From NCBI GenBank assembly GCA_951799445.1, contig OX637288.1, positions 10,790,501 to 10,854,500 on the forward strand: a stretch of DNA of 64,000 bases. The letters run 5' to 3'. The DNA is from Pseudisothecium myosuroides. Lineage: Eukaryota; Streptophyta; Bryopsida; Hypnales; Lembophyllaceae. The stretch's first letter is position 1, and each line of letters starts with the position of its first letter. Shown one piece after another: positions 1 through 11,738 of this stretch. The notes under the pieces were generated by a model. That model saw only the letters and a program-made list of their open reading frames with translations. It was not told the origin of the DNA and ran no database searches. The position numbers and the translations under genes were made by a program.

Positions 1-28
1 AGTAGGTAACCTTGTATTCGGGATGGGT

Positions 29-601
29 ATCGTCGACTCGACGATAACTCGACATGAAGACGGAATTTGTCGACTGCCAAGACGTGACAGATATACCATG
101 GAATTGGAAGTCATTATCGTCGAGTCGACAATAGCTGTTTACGGACTTTGGATGACCAGTCATAAAGAAAACTTATTCTCCAGATAGATGTGCTGAACTT
201 ATCGTCGAGTCGACGATAAGTAGTTCCGTTTTATTGTGCGAGTTACAATGTAGTTAAGACATTACATGTTAAGCGTATGGGGGAGTAGTTATCGTCGGGC
301 CGACGATAACAGTTTGTCAGAATAAAATGCATCTCTTCCAGATGTTCATGATTTTGTTATCCATTATAACAGAGATTGTATTGTCGAGTCGACGATAATT
401 GTTTGTCTATTTTATCATTTGGGCGAATGCATTAGTTTGTAATAAAAGTGTACGGAACTCCCTTGATGTTCGAGGGTTTGCAATTCCCTTCGAATTCAGT
501 ATCCCGAATGAAGTATTTGAAAGTTTGTGATATTTTCCGTGTTCTACTGTCATAGTCTTCCTGATGTTTAAGATTTTTATTTGTATCCTTGAGTCGACGA
601 T
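29..601. repeat. Array of spaced 17-bp palindromes
   Basis: Six copies of a palindrome with consensus ATCGTCGAGTCGACGAT lie at 29-45, 116-132, 201-217, 291-307, 380-396 and 585-601. Centres are 87, 85, 90, 89 and 205 bp apart. Copies 1 and 3 are perfect, copy 4 (ATCGTCGGGCCGACGAT) has paired changes in both arms and is still perfect, copies 2 and 5 have one changed arm base, and copy 6 is half-decayed. The sequence between them is only weakly alike. It sits directly upstream of the mobile-element gene at 636, so it may be a subterminal or promoter-proximal repeat of that element. Seen directly; the link to the element is inference. Confidence 0.8.
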
Positions 602-635
602 GATTTCTTCTGATGTGATTCTGTGTTCCCACAGA

Positions 636-3506
636 ATGGATATTCACGGACCTGCTGAATTTGAAACCCCGGTTCCAACCTTGCCTGCGGGTGTTGCAGT
701 ATGTGACGGAATCCCTCGATCCTTATAGAACACAAATGGAGTCACGATAACAAACGAAGCGGGTGATGATGTAGCTATTGGAGTCTGTATGAGTGTTAAC
801 GCTGACCTTGTATTAGACATGGATGGGCAGCCCCTTGGTGACGACCGGGTTGCCATTCAAATCGCACAATCATTGTGCGAGGAGGAAGTCCCATTAGGTT
901 GGATGTGTTCCATGCACGCTTGGCCCATTACGCGGGTGTTTTTGAATGGTGTGAGTCTCTACGATCATGACCAGACGAACATATTCAACATGGCTGTTTG
1001 TGCCTTGAGTCATCGAGTTCGTGCTGGGGTGCGTTCTTATAAAAGTTCCCGCATAAGGGTGGAGTCCGACATTCCTCCCAAAAAAGAATCTCTTCTTACT
1101 CCGCAAGCGATTGCTGAGGTATCTTCCAAATCATGCTGTGAACGGAATTGCTTGCAGCATTTTCCGCGCCGTGAAATTCAAGCCATACGTTATGAACTTC
1201 ATGTGCACAATGGAGTGTACAATCGTAAGAAGTGTCTTCTCGATGTACACGGACAGAAGCGCAAAGATGATGCAGGGAAGTGGTGGGTCACTTTGAAGAC
1301 CATCGAAGTATGTCTCGAAGCTTGGTGGGTCATTCATGGGATTTCGAAGGCTACCTTTTACAGATACATGCATAAGGCCAAATTCGGGAAGCAGCCGGAT
1401 TCGCATGGGAATTTGGGCTTAAAAAAACCTCGCATGCATACTGTACAAGCTACTGCTACACTTCGAACATTGCTTGCATGTGAAGCTGACCAAATGCCAC
1501 ACAAATCGAGGACACTGGAATCTGGGGAGAAAGTGCCCGCAATGATTTTGCCATCGCCATTTCGTTGGAGTCATCAATTACCAAAAATTAATGAAGCCAC
1601 TGTAGCTCTGGATATGCCGCCAATTTCATCTAGTGGCTTAAGCAACATACGAATTGCTTCATTTTGAGAATATGCTACAAAAGCTCCAGGGGACTCTTTT
1701 TCAAGGTGTGGTCTTTGCGATCAGTATAGGCAGCTGAAGAGCGCTTGCACTCCCCTTTCTACTGCACAAGACAAGTGGGGCAAGATTTTGAGCACTCATC
1801 TTTCAGGGCAAAAAGCCCACAGGGAATTGTATTATGCAAATAGGCATATTTCTGAGAAGTACCCAGAGAAGATGCTTACCATTATCCATGATAAAATGGA
1901 TCACTCGAAGACCGCTTCTCCGCACCTTTCTCATAAGACAAAACCAACAGATTCGTTCATGGAAATGCCCGTCGCTATAACAGGCATGATTGCTCATGGC
2001 CATGGCGATGTTCGATACGCACACTACGGCCTAGACATTTTTCCGACGGACTCCAATCACACAATTGGGTCTATTGCAAGGCTATTGTGCGATCTTGAAG
2101 GGCCACCAAAGAATTCATCACGTAAATTGCCTGCTGTCAAAGAAGGGCAATCCACACTAACGAAGGCAGTGTTGGAAGGTTCTGAAATGTGCTTGGACTC
2201 CCTCCTTCCTCCTCCACCAGAACCGATTTCCACTCAACCGTTGCCACCTATATTGACTTTGTAGCTCGACAATGCATCAGGAGACAACAAGAATCGATGG
2301 GTTTTTGCTTTTTGCTCTCTCCTTGTTTTCAAAGGCATTTTTCGCGAGATATACATAAATTTCCTCATTGTTGGGCACACACATGAAGACATCGATGCTC
2401 TTTTTGGTCGTTGGAGCACTATGTTGAAGGACCATAACTACCAGACAATTCCAAGGCTCATGAAATCGTTCATGGACTGTGAAACACATCCTGTCATTCC
2501 TCACTTCATAGAAGAAGTTCCTGATTTCAAGCGATTTGTGCAAGGATATTTGGGCACTGGCGGGGACTTTCTGGAAGGTCATTCTAAGTCCCAGCAGTTC
2601 AAGTTCTATATGGATTCTAGTGGATGGCCGTTGATGGAGTATAAGAATCTTTGCACAGAGAAGAATTGGCTGCCAGAGGATGGCAAAGGGATTCGGTTGT
2701 GGTCTGAGACTGAAGACGACCGTCCCAATGTGCCTACCGGTAATCCATGACCTTTGGCTCCAAAACAAATGAAATCCATTGATGAGATCAAAAAAGGTTT
2801 GTTTGGTTTCATTGCACTTTAGGGCGATATGGCGAACGATGATCACTCTGGAGAGTTCAGGAGGAAAAATGAGTCGATAATTAATTATTGGATAGGTGTT
2901 AGAGCCGCTCTGGATGCGCCTCTTGTAACAAGCGCGACATTGAAGGATGGATTCTGGCCAACTTCTGAGATTACTATTGAACAGGAGGACACAATGGAAA
3001 AAAATGGGGCTCCAGGTGAAGAGTTTGCAAAAGACACACCCTTCGTTGGGCGGAGGAAAGACCATCCACAACCTTCATTCCGTGTAGATCGTGATGTGTT
3101 TGCCGGTTATTTTGTTGTGGTGCGTCCTGCTAGTAAAGACCCGAAGCCGTTTTGGCTTGCCAAGGCTCTCACGAATCGAAGTCCAGATCCGGGGCATGTT
3201 AAATTAATCCGAATCAAGTATTGGACGCCTGCTTCAGATTGTCACATCAATTTAGATACGTATGCGGGATGGGACACAAATGTAGGGATCGTATGGTGCG
3301 AGGATACTCCAATTCACCTTTGTTGGGCAAAAACGGGGTGTATCATGACGGCTTTCAAGCCACGTGGAAAAAGAGGAGTTGATGGTCAACCTGATGTTAC
3401 GAAGGTTAAAATTCCAAAGGCGCAAATCAACATAATCAAATTATCGATAGCGGCTCTTCTACCTGATTCCGATGATGATGCGTCCTCAACAGAAGCGGAA
3501 GAATAG
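636..3506 (+). pseudogene. DUF7869-like mobile-element protein, single frame with five stops
   Basis: One frame runs from ATG 636 to the stop at 3504 (about 955 codons) with no frameshift, interrupted by TAG 726, TGA 1665, TAG 2262, TGA 2748 and TAG 2820. Features in order: a Cys motif (CCERNC) near 1133, a helix-turn-helix-like stretch (HGISKATFYRYM) near 1334-1370, a Cys pair (RCGLC) near 1705, then motifs DKMDHSKTA, AHGHGD, LDN..GDNKN and VGHTHEDID (about 1890-2395), and a C-terminal acidic tail. From memory this order matches a family annotated DUF7869, abundant in mosses and oomycetes and thought to be transposon-encoded; the biochemical role is not established. Each stop could come from CAG or CGA by one C-to-T change, and at 2262 the family usually has Gln before LDN. 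ATG 636 is chosen because the frame is continuous from it; introns covering some stops cannot be excluded. Confidence 0.7.
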
Positions 3507-4267
3507 TTCCTTGTTATATTCACTAACTATTAGTTTTGTGATTCAAGTAGAAATCAATTTTGCATTTAGATACTTTGAGTTGTTTGCAAGACTAGTGTAT
3601 GTTCTATTATTCCTATGATCAAATTATTGCCTTGTAGCAATGTAAATTTCTATTAATAGTATATTTTTTTCCTTATTATTGCACTCCGTATATTGTATGT
3701 TCATTTTGTATTCTAATTTTTGTTGGTTGTAATGTATTATATGAGAAAAGATTGGTATTACAAATCTGTACATTGTTCATTTACCACAAGCAAGTCTCAA
3801 TTTGTAAAAATAACGCACTTTACAACACCTTGGTATATTATACTTCTATGTCTATGAAGAAAAAAAGCTTCCAAATGTTCATTGCAATTTTTCACTCTTT
3901 CTTTTAGTACTGGAAAAATATATAAAATTGTATTTTGGCATTTGGAAGTCTCAATTTATTGAAGAGTCTCAAATGAACAAAAACTAATTTTATTCTAAAT
4001 ATAGAATGTATTAAAATGAGACTACAACTTGTCTCATTTTAACAAATAAGGCCTTATATTAATTTGAGGGTGGATAGTAGATGGAGACTAGGTTTGCATG
4101 CACTTGGTATCTCTAGATTGTGCACTATGTACATTTAGTGAAGTCGATTGGTAGTTGTCTTTGTTTATCAATTTCAAACTTCCCTGTAACGCTAGCGTGC
4201 TGTTGACAGTATCTCAAAATGTGAACATCTCTTCAAATTCGTTTAATGGATTTGAAAACTTCCGAGG
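3507..4267. other. AT-rich spacer, nothing recognised
   Basis: This stretch is AT-rich, has short homopolymers and no open frame or repeat that I can assign. A polypyrimidine-AG (TTGTTTTCAG, ending about 4309) just beyond it could be a 3' splice site for the coding stretch starting at 4316. Confidence 0.5.
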
Positions 4268-4315
4268 ATGTATATGAAATTGAAGCTATTGTTGAACTAT
4301 TGTTTTCAGGGCATA

Positions 4316-4943
4316 ATGGCACCCACAACGAACTCAAAGTGGTTGGAACACGGATGGTGGATTGTAGCACACGATCTTGGGAAACCCTCATTGTGGATCA
4401 CAAATTTCCCAATTGAAGAACGACGTCTTGGGTTTGCTCTAGGGGACTCCTTTGGCATCATTGAGGGCCTCACGGGCACTGCTGACAGAGGACTGACTAT
4501 CTCAGTGGCCACTGCGGGGTCTTTGTTGGAGAAGTACAAACTGTAGAAAAGTTTCATGATGGCTCCTGTTTCTCCAGAGCTTCTACTAGTTGCCAAATCC
4601 ATCCGAGGTATAAAGAGCGTTGCAGTATCTTGGAAGAACTTGAATCCTAAATTGTAAGTCAAACGAGAAGGAGCAGTTCAGAGATTCATGATGATGCCCC
4701 CTGAAGAAGTGCACGCATTATGCCAGCAATAGCGTGACATTCATAGCCAAGAAGAAAATAGGGAGAATGGACGCAGTTGTTGCTCGAGAGCGACCGGCAC
4801 CTAGAGATGTAGAGGACACCAATGAAGTATATCGAGAAGCTGCTGCGCCAGTTTATCCAAATTGGGTTCCGTTGGTTGAACGGAATCGGAAGCGAGCAGC
4901 TGTAGAGCGGGACTAGGAATCTATACAAAAGAGCATGGCCTTC
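4316..4943 (+). pseudogene. Upstream segment of the split ParB-like gene
   Basis: Starting at ATG 4316, a few bases after a splice-acceptor-like TTTTCAG, the frame encodes an acidic-to-neutral protein containing WLEHGWWIVAHDLGKP and a Gly/Thr-rich stretch. In-frame stops are TAG 4544, TAA 4655 and TAG 4730, all one C-to-T step from Gln codons. Around 4750 the coding signal moves to another frame (about 4734-4916, Arg/Glu/Pro-rich), which ends in TAG 4914. I recognise no domain in this part. The segment is cut at 4943 by a giant solo LTR, whose CCTTC target duplication shows that 4943 was once next to 9825. It therefore belongs with 9825-9963 and 20372-21942 as parts of one locus, although exon structure and exact frame use are uncertain. 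Confidence 0.5.
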
Positions 4944-5279
4944 TGTGGGCGCAAGATTATCCACCCTTGGTAATAGAGCGAACACCGACCAGGTTCTATG
5001 CCTTTATCCACTTTTTTAATATATGGGGGTGTTGTGAGCGTGGTCCACTGTGCCTTCCAAGCAATGGATCTTTTTTGCTAACGTTTCCTAAGTTTCGTGG
5101 ATGGCAGCAAATAATTAGTAATGCATGTAATAACTCACAAGGTAACTGCAAGCTCAGGGGTAATGGTATACTTCTAACTCCTTAACTATCTATCCTATGT
5201 CGAGGGTGGACTGGGTAGTTGGCGTCATTTCTAACGTTCCTACTACGTAAAAAGGAGAACCCCTATATTCCTTCCATGA

Positions 5280-6160
5280 ACCTCTAAAACTATCGTGGGT
5301 TTTTTAAGACTCTACCTAAAAGTTCTACTTCTAAAGACTAATTCTAAAGTCCAACTCTTGCTCTAATTTTTAACTTCTAAGTATACTCTAGGTTTTTAGC
5401 TTCCCAAACTAATTAGAGAATTTAACTTCAAAATTTAATGCTACCGTTTGACTTTGTTTTGACTTTTGACTCCAAGTTTTTACTCCTAGACTAACTCTAA
5501 AGTTTACCTTCTAAAGTTGACTCTATGTTCTGACTTCAACTCTAAGTCTTTACTCCTAAATTAACTCTAAGATTTACCTTTGAATTTTAACTCTATGGTT
5601 CAACTTCTAACTCTAAGTTTTTACTCCTAAATTAACTCTAGGACTTACCCTTGAATTTTAACTCTAAATTTTTACTTCTAAAATTAATTCCTAATTTTAA
5701 CCTCTAGGTTTGACTCTACGTTTTCACTTTGACTCTAGATTTTTTCTACTTCCAACTAACTCTAAAATTTAACTTCTACCCTTAACTTTTGACTCTAACC
5801 TTTTACTTCCCCATTGACTCTAAAATTTAACTTTTAACTTTTAATCTAAACTTTTGACTATTGACTTTTGACTTTTACTTCCAAGTTTAATCCTATCGTT
5901 TGAATCCTGGATTAACTCTAATTGTTACCCTCCTAAATTTAACTCCAACTTCCAACTCTAGGGTTTTGACTTCTAATTTTAACTCTATTCCTAACTCAAC
6001 AATCTACTTCCTAAGTGGATTCTACTTTTGACTTCTACTTCCTACTCTGCTTTTTACGTCCCAAATTAAAATCTTAATTTAATTCTAGGTTTTTAACTGT
6101 TAATTGGTCTTTAATCTTTATCCTAAATTCTCCTTCTAATCTAATCCTAATTTCCGTCCA
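5280..6160. repeat. Strand-asymmetric degenerate short repeats in LTR A
   Basis: The plus strand is a long run of variants on AACTCTA, TTTTTACTCC and TTTAACTTCTA, with strikingly little G. Copy B has the equivalent at about 23780-24500, and copy C (opposite orientation) has a C-poor AT-rich stretch in the corresponding part. Seen directly; it looks like expansion of a short motif followed by divergence. No coding potential. Confidence 0.75.
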
Positions 6161-7737
6161 CTGTTCCTTATGGATCAAATTTAATTAAAATTCCTCCGTT
6201 CTACCCCTTACCGCTTAACTTAGCCTAACGCGGTCAATTTACGGTCAAATCTTAATTATAAGATGTTTTCGGAAACCTCTATTCCTAATCTATCAACTTT
6301 TGAATCTAAACTTCTAATTTGCACTAATCTCGGATGCTAATCACGCTCTAAGGGCTGATTAGGAAAAAACAATTGCTAATTAGGGAGAAATGACTAGGAT
6401 TAGTTTAATGACCCACCTTGTTACTGCTAGTGTCGGAAATGACGTCATCCTCGTCCACATGCGCGTCCTTGTGCTCCATGGTGGCCACTCGCGAGGCTCT
6501 TTTTTTTATTTTTTGTGTTACGATTTGTATTTATTTTATTTTTATTTTTCCCAAGGCCCACGGCTTAATTTGTAGGAAAGAAAACGTTACACGTATGATG
6601 TTCTAATCCTTTCCCCCCATTTCCTTCTCCTTTTCTTTCTCTCCTCCTCTTCCTTCTACTCTTGAACTATTCCACCAACTGTGGTGATGGTGGTCTTACG
6701 CTTCTAGTCTCAAACTTCGTGAAGTTTAAATGAGCCTCCTATCCTCTTACGCCACTTCGCTTTGTGTCATCCTAATCCTCCTCCCAACGGTTGCAAGGAG
6801 TTCTTCTAGATTTCCTACCTAATCTCCTAGCTAGGCACTATTTATCGTCTCTCTCCTCTCTACTCCTATAACACATCCTTCCCCCTAATTTCCTTCCATT
6901 GTGTGTAGGTGTGAGTGGTGAAACAATTTTGTGTGCAGGTACGGTGGTGCTCCGCTCTTTTCTCCCTTCTCCCTTTTTGGTTTAGACCCTAATCCTACTC
7001 CTTCCCTAGCTAGTAATAGGTTAGTCCCACATCTTTGTTGTGTTTTAGGTCTGATTTTTGCGTTAGTTTGAGAGAACCCAAAAAACCAGAACCCAAAAGA
7101 CTAAAAAATTGAGTTCAAAAAGGAGCAACCTTGCTGGGGAGGGTGCTGGACCACTGAGCCTGCCCACCGGCCTCCCGGCTGGCTGGCTTCCGGTTGGCTG
7201 GCTGGGGGCTGGTCGGAGTTTAATTTAATTAATTAATTAAAAAAAAATTTAATGTGTTTTTTTTTTCCGTTGGCTGGCTCCCGATGTGCTGCTGCTGGCT
7301 GGCTCCGATGTTGCTGCTGCTGGCTGGCTTTCCGGCTAGGCTAAAAAGACTGAATTTTTTGCTAAGGCTATCTAAGACTGGATTTTTTGCTAAGGCTATT
7401 TTAAGCTTTTCGGCTAGGCTAAAAGGCTTGGATTTTTGCTAAGGCTAATTTAAGACTGGATTTTTTGCTAAGGCTATTTTAGGATTTCCGGCTAGGCTAA
7501 AAAGACTGGATTTTTTGCTAAGGCTATTTTAAGACTGGATTTTTGCTAAGGCTAGGGGGGAATAAACCTTCGGGGGTACTAAACTTACTACGACATTGGA
7601 AACAACTAACTAAATAAAACTTTGGAAGACACTACACTAGACAAATGCAAAGGAACCTACATATCTTGGAAGCTAAACTCTAGAGGTTTCCACAAAGGTC
7701 TTGGAAACTAGACTTTGGAACTAAACACGGGGTAGAT

Positions 7738-8065
7738 GCAAAGCTTCGCCGTCATATTGATTTTAACACCAACTTTAGGACTTTTTGACACCCCGGGGGT
7801 TCAAAGCTCCGCCGTCTACACTTTTAACACACGCTTTAGGACTTCTACCTTGTCACTAGTTCAAAGCTTCGCCGTTTCCAAGGGGGGTCCACACAAGGAG
7901 AGAGACTTTAGAAGAGGGAAGACTAAACTTTTAAAGAAAACATACACACAGGGTCAAAGCTTCGCCGTTCCGGAGGGGGGTCCACTCAACAAGTAGAAGA
8001 TTAGAAGAGGGTTTGGAGAAACTTCACAAAACATGTATAAGGAGGTCCAAAGCTTCGCCGTCCCG
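7738..8065. repeat. AAAGCTTCGCCGT units in LTR A
   Basis: The motif AAAGCTTCGCCGT, or a one-base variant, recurs at about 7739, 7803, 7863, 7955 and 8048. The last two are followed by a G-run and GGTCCACTCAACAAG, making longer units of about 93 bp. Units with the same core are in copy B (six or seven) and, in reverse orientation, in copy C near 31710, 31803 and 31900, so they are a conserved part of the LTR transcript region. Confidence 0.8.
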
Positions 8066-9824
8066 GAGGGGGGTCCACTCAACAAGGAGAAGATTAGAAG
8101 AGGGTGTAAGAAAACTACAAAGGGGAAAACTGGCAAGTTAGATCACGTGGCAACACAACGCTCACACGCTAAAGGCCCCCCAAAGCGGCATCGCCAAGGT
8201 ACGGTGGGGGGTGACTTTAGGATTAGTGCAAGATACAAAACAAAAGCCTCTTAACTTCACAAGTTAGATCACAACACGTACAAGAGGGAGAGAGAGGCTC
8301 TCCACTTACAACAAGGTACCAAAAACTTCATAAAAGAGTACACAAAGCAAGGTAGAAGGACCCCCAAGGACCTTCAAAGCTTGAAAATAAGCAACAATGG
8401 AGCCAAAAGTGCTCCGAAAACACCGTAGAGGTTTTTGGCTTCAAACGCCAAAATATCCAAAATAACTTGGACCCACGGACCCAAAACAAGAATTGGGGGT
8501 GTTCTAGAGAGAGAAATGGGGCCCTTATATAGGTTTCCAAGGGCCCACCCCTCCCTCTAGAGTTCTAAGGTAACCTTATCAACGGGGATTTTCATCCTCA
8601 TCCTCAAAGATTTTCATCCTACATCCTAAATTTCTACTTCTACCATCTATGCTGGACCAACATCCTAACTTTTGGAGATTAGCTCCAATCGCCGAACGGA
8701 TTGCGCCGTTGGATCCAAAACGCCGTGTTTAGTCCTAGATCTCCTACCCCCCGTACCGAGGCCAAAAACCCATCGTAGGCTAATTTAGTTTAAAAACCAA
8801 ATCGTGGTAAAATCCTAGATCTTGGGGGTCTCCTATTTTGAGAAATGTGAATAGCCTAGGATCTCCGGTAGGTGCGAGAGAGTCGGGAAGGACTTTTGGT
8901 TGACTTTGTTTCACCATCGTATGGTCCCGGAATGCCGGTCAACGTGGCGGGGACCCCGCCACGTGGTTAATTCCCGAGGAATCTCGCCGGTTCGGGTACT
9001 TGCCGCTATCGGAATGTCGTGAAACTTCACGGAGCGCATTATTAACATAAAACAAGCTAGTCTAATTTTTAGTGAGATTTTATTGTAACCTGGGTAATTT
9101 CCATGAAATTCCCGTTGGAGGTTAGGGGGTTTGACCACCCGGAAAAAGGTTCTTCTGCAAGTCGGAAGATGCCGGGATTTTTCACGTGACCTCTCAGGGA
9201 GTCGCATGAAAGACGTGCGGGTGTGTTTCCGTACCTGGCACGATTGATCAATGGAGATTTAAACTGGACATCTCCTTGAATTAGCTACGGTGCGGGAATC
9301 TTCTGCAGGTGGAGGAATCTTGGCGAACCGATTTCGCCGTTGGACTCCTGGCATGGGATTCACCCTAGAACACCATCCTTGGGCTGTAGATTCCTCCACG
9401 GCCCGGTCTTGCGTGAGTGGCTCCTACATGCTAACAATCGGGATTTTGGGAATTCGTCGATCTAATGGGGAATTCTAAATCTAACTCTAGGACCCGACCT
9501 AGTGGCCTCGCTGTGGATCCCTCGGACCGACCTAGCCATGAATCGCCACATTCATGGTGGGATTTAGCCCTTTTGGGGCTGTGTGACTCGAATCCTCCAA
9601 ATCTAACCTTTTCGTTATTTTTATACCATTTTTAGGCAAGGTTTGGGGGATTCTAAGTAAAAAACTCAAATCTAGACCAAATACTATAATGGGTATGACA
9701 CAACCCTATTTCGGTTCTACACTCTTTTTATGGATTTTTCTATACTTTTATCAACTTTAAATTGCAAATTTCCAAAAAAATAATTCTACGAGTCCCAAGT
9801 GACAAATTGGGAGCTCACACCTTC

Positions 9825-9963
9825 CTAATACATCGAGGTCACACCATCACCATCTTCAATCTACGGCAGCGGATGTTGTCGTTCAACCGATGGATGTGAA
9901 TGCAACTGAAAGGCATGAAGTTGTACAAGTGCAAAGGATGACAGCATCAATGCCACCAGTAGT
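9825..9963 (+). pseudogene. Middle segment of the split ParB-like gene
   Basis: This 139-bp piece lies between the right target duplication of LTR A and the left end of the CACTA element. The frame that begins with the codon at 9824 is open throughout and includes HHHHLQST and a Val/Gln-rich stretch. It continues in phase into 20372 once the CACTA element and one copy of TAGT are removed. No domain is recognisable in so short a piece. Confidence 0.65.
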
Positions 9964-10105
9964 CACTATTAGAAAATGGCGTCCAAATCAACAAAAAATC
10001 AACACTTTTTTGTTGATTTGGGTACCGTAATGACCGTTTTCACATGTATGTGTTAACTATATAAAAGTTGTTGAAGTATGTGACACATTTTTGTTGATTT
10101 GGGTA
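9964..10105. repeat. Left subterminal repeats of the CACTA element
   Basis: AAATCAACA and its complement TGTTGATTT occur several times here, including a facing pair at about 9985-10020, and again near 10093. The same motif clusters in the opposite orientation at the right end. Subterminal motifs of CACTA elements are binding sites for the element's own DNA-binding protein in studied cases; the role here is inferred. Confidence 0.7.
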
Positions 10106-10170
10106 CGACACATTGGTTGCCAAATGGAACTAACTTTTATTGATTTCACTGGGTGTCAATCTCACATAGA

Positions 10171-10337
10171 TATCAAATAGGGTCTTGCAGGGTATCAAAC
10201 AGGGTCTTACAGGGTATCAAACAGGGTCTTACAGGGTATCAAACAGGGGCCTGCAAGGTATCAAACAGGGTCTTGCAGGGGTATCAAACAAGGTCTTGCA
10301 GGGGGATCAATCAGGGTCTTGCAGGGTATCAAACATT
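10171..10337 (+). repeat. Eight-copy 21-bp tandem repeat
   Basis: About eight head-to-tail units of TATCAAACAGGGTCTTGCAGGG, each 20-22 bp with scattered substitutions and one-base indels, lie just inside the CACTA left end. It is open in two frames because the unit is near 21 bp, but the peptide (GYQTG repeats) has no likely function. Confidence 0.85.
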
Positions 10338-10932
10338 GTATTAAATACTAAGTCTGTCTTCAAGTGCGAAGTTCCGTTGCTGTCGATGCTGTATCGTCCT
10401 TTTTTTCTTGCTGCCGAACTAAGCTTAGACCTTCCGAATTAGGCTGAGGTTATTACTTAAGTTAGTTGTGATCTTGATTCACTGGAATTCTGCCCCTCCT
10501 CTGCTGTCCTCGCGAGCTGATTAGTTTCTCTCGGCTGTTTTCTCGACCTCTTGAGCTGCAGCTTCAAAGTTTCTTGTTTGGCACTTTTGATTTTGAGAAA
10601 ACTGTATACCATCTCGATTGTTGCGGCAGCAGCGAGAAAAAATTTGTTTGTGGAAAGCAGTCGCTAGTGACCTTGCTATGCAACAAATGTGAATTTTGTG
10701 GTTATTGGCTCCTGTATAGGGTTTTTAGGGTTTCGGTGAATTTATTGTCGAAGATTTTGAGTTGCCAGAGAATGGATTGGTGCAAATGGCACGTGAGTTT
10801 TGTTTTTGTTTGGTGGATAGGATTTACTCCTACTCATGGCATGGTTCGGATTGATTCAGCATTGGTTTCTCTATATTTTCTTGTGGCAGCAAGTTTACAA
10901 ACAAAGATCTGAAATTTGTGACATGGTGGTAG

Positions 10933-11095
10933 ATTGTGGACAGCTCCAAAGCTTACTGGATGGCAGCTCCGGTTGTTCGTTTGGGCTCAGAATTTGTTCC
11001 CTCTGGGTGGGTTGATAAAATCGAAATTGATGAGGAGATGGTGAGATCATACTGTGTTTGGGAGGTTGTTGACCATCCATTGATGATAGAGCCCG
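10933..11095 (+). pseudogene. Captured exon, gene not identified
   Basis: An open stretch follows an AG (GTGGTAG) and ends at a good donor, CCCG|GTAAGC. It encodes a protein-like sequence with WMAAPVVRLGSEFVPSGWVD and an acidic segment, and looks like a single exon. I do not recognise the family. It is in the same orientation as the other captured fragments in the CACTA element. Confidence 0.4.
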
Positions 11096-11738
11096 GTAAG
11101 CCTCATTTGAACATTTTGCTTGGGATAATATGGGCCACTTCAGATTGCGCAGGTCGAAGCAATGGGCTTGAGATAACTAGCTTAAATTTTGAACCAACAC
11201 CATGTGCAATGAGCTTGCAGATAACAAAGCTTAAAATAATCCACTGCTTTTGAACCATCATCGTTTACAACTAGGGTTGAGATAACAAGGTTAAAATAGG
11301 TCATTTGCATTTTTGACACCGTATGACATATTTGAGGTTACAAGTGTTCAATTGGAGTTCTGGTGGTAAGACTTAAATGGACAATGAATGAGAGTCAGAT
11401 GAGTGGGCTGCAGATTTTGAGTTAATAAAGTTGTTACAACGCAATAAATATTCACATCTGAAATAAGCATGTTGCAAGAGTATTCAAGCCAAAAATCATT
11501 CAATTTGAAATGTATATTAACCTGAAAAAGTTAACCTCTGTCAGATCTTTGGAAGGGCTTACATATGAGGTCCGAAACACCAAATTTTTAGAGGAACTCC
11601 CCCAATTGGTTACTCAATTACTTGCAGCAACGCCTAGCAGCTGCGCCACCCACTAGAGCACAAGTCGAATAACTGTAATCTTCCCCGCCAGCGCGAGCCC
11701 CAGCGACACCGTCGGATTCACATGCCCTCTACTGATGT

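Larger units (their letters stand above)
4944..9819 (-). mobile_element. Giant solo LTR (copy A), 4.88 kb
   Basis: The copy begins TGTGGGC and ends GCTCACA, short inverted termini of LTR type, and is flanked by a perfect 5-bp duplication CCTTC (4939-4943 and 9820-9824). A near-identical copy lies at 23438-28385 with different flanks, which defines the ends. Orientation is minus: the TATA-like box (TATATAAGGG on the minus strand, about 8522-8533) lies about 1.3 kb from the TGTGAGC end, the same distance as in copy C, where a primer-site-like sequence follows the other end. Contents in plus coordinates: pyrimidine-biased degenerate repeats about 5280-6160, GC-rich GGCTGGCTGG stretches about 7140-7340, TTTTTTGCTAAGGCTA repeats 7340-7560, and AAAGCTTCGCCGT units 7738-8060. 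No coding region recognised. It is probably what remained after LTR-LTR recombination. Confidence 0.85.

Noticed and set aside
29..601. CRISPR-like spacing of repeats and unique spacers
   Set aside because: Repeats are short, imperfect, in a plant nuclear context with no cas genes; spacer lengths are 68-73 bp and one interval is more than double.
2277..3071. 264-codon open frame on the reverse strand
   Set aside because: It is the antisense shadow of the DUF7869-like coding frame, which carries the recognisable motifs.
10574..10912. 112-codon forward frame with Cys residues
   Set aside because: Composition and T-rich ends look like intron; the Cys spacing fits no zinc-binding module, and the exon-like part begins later at 10933.
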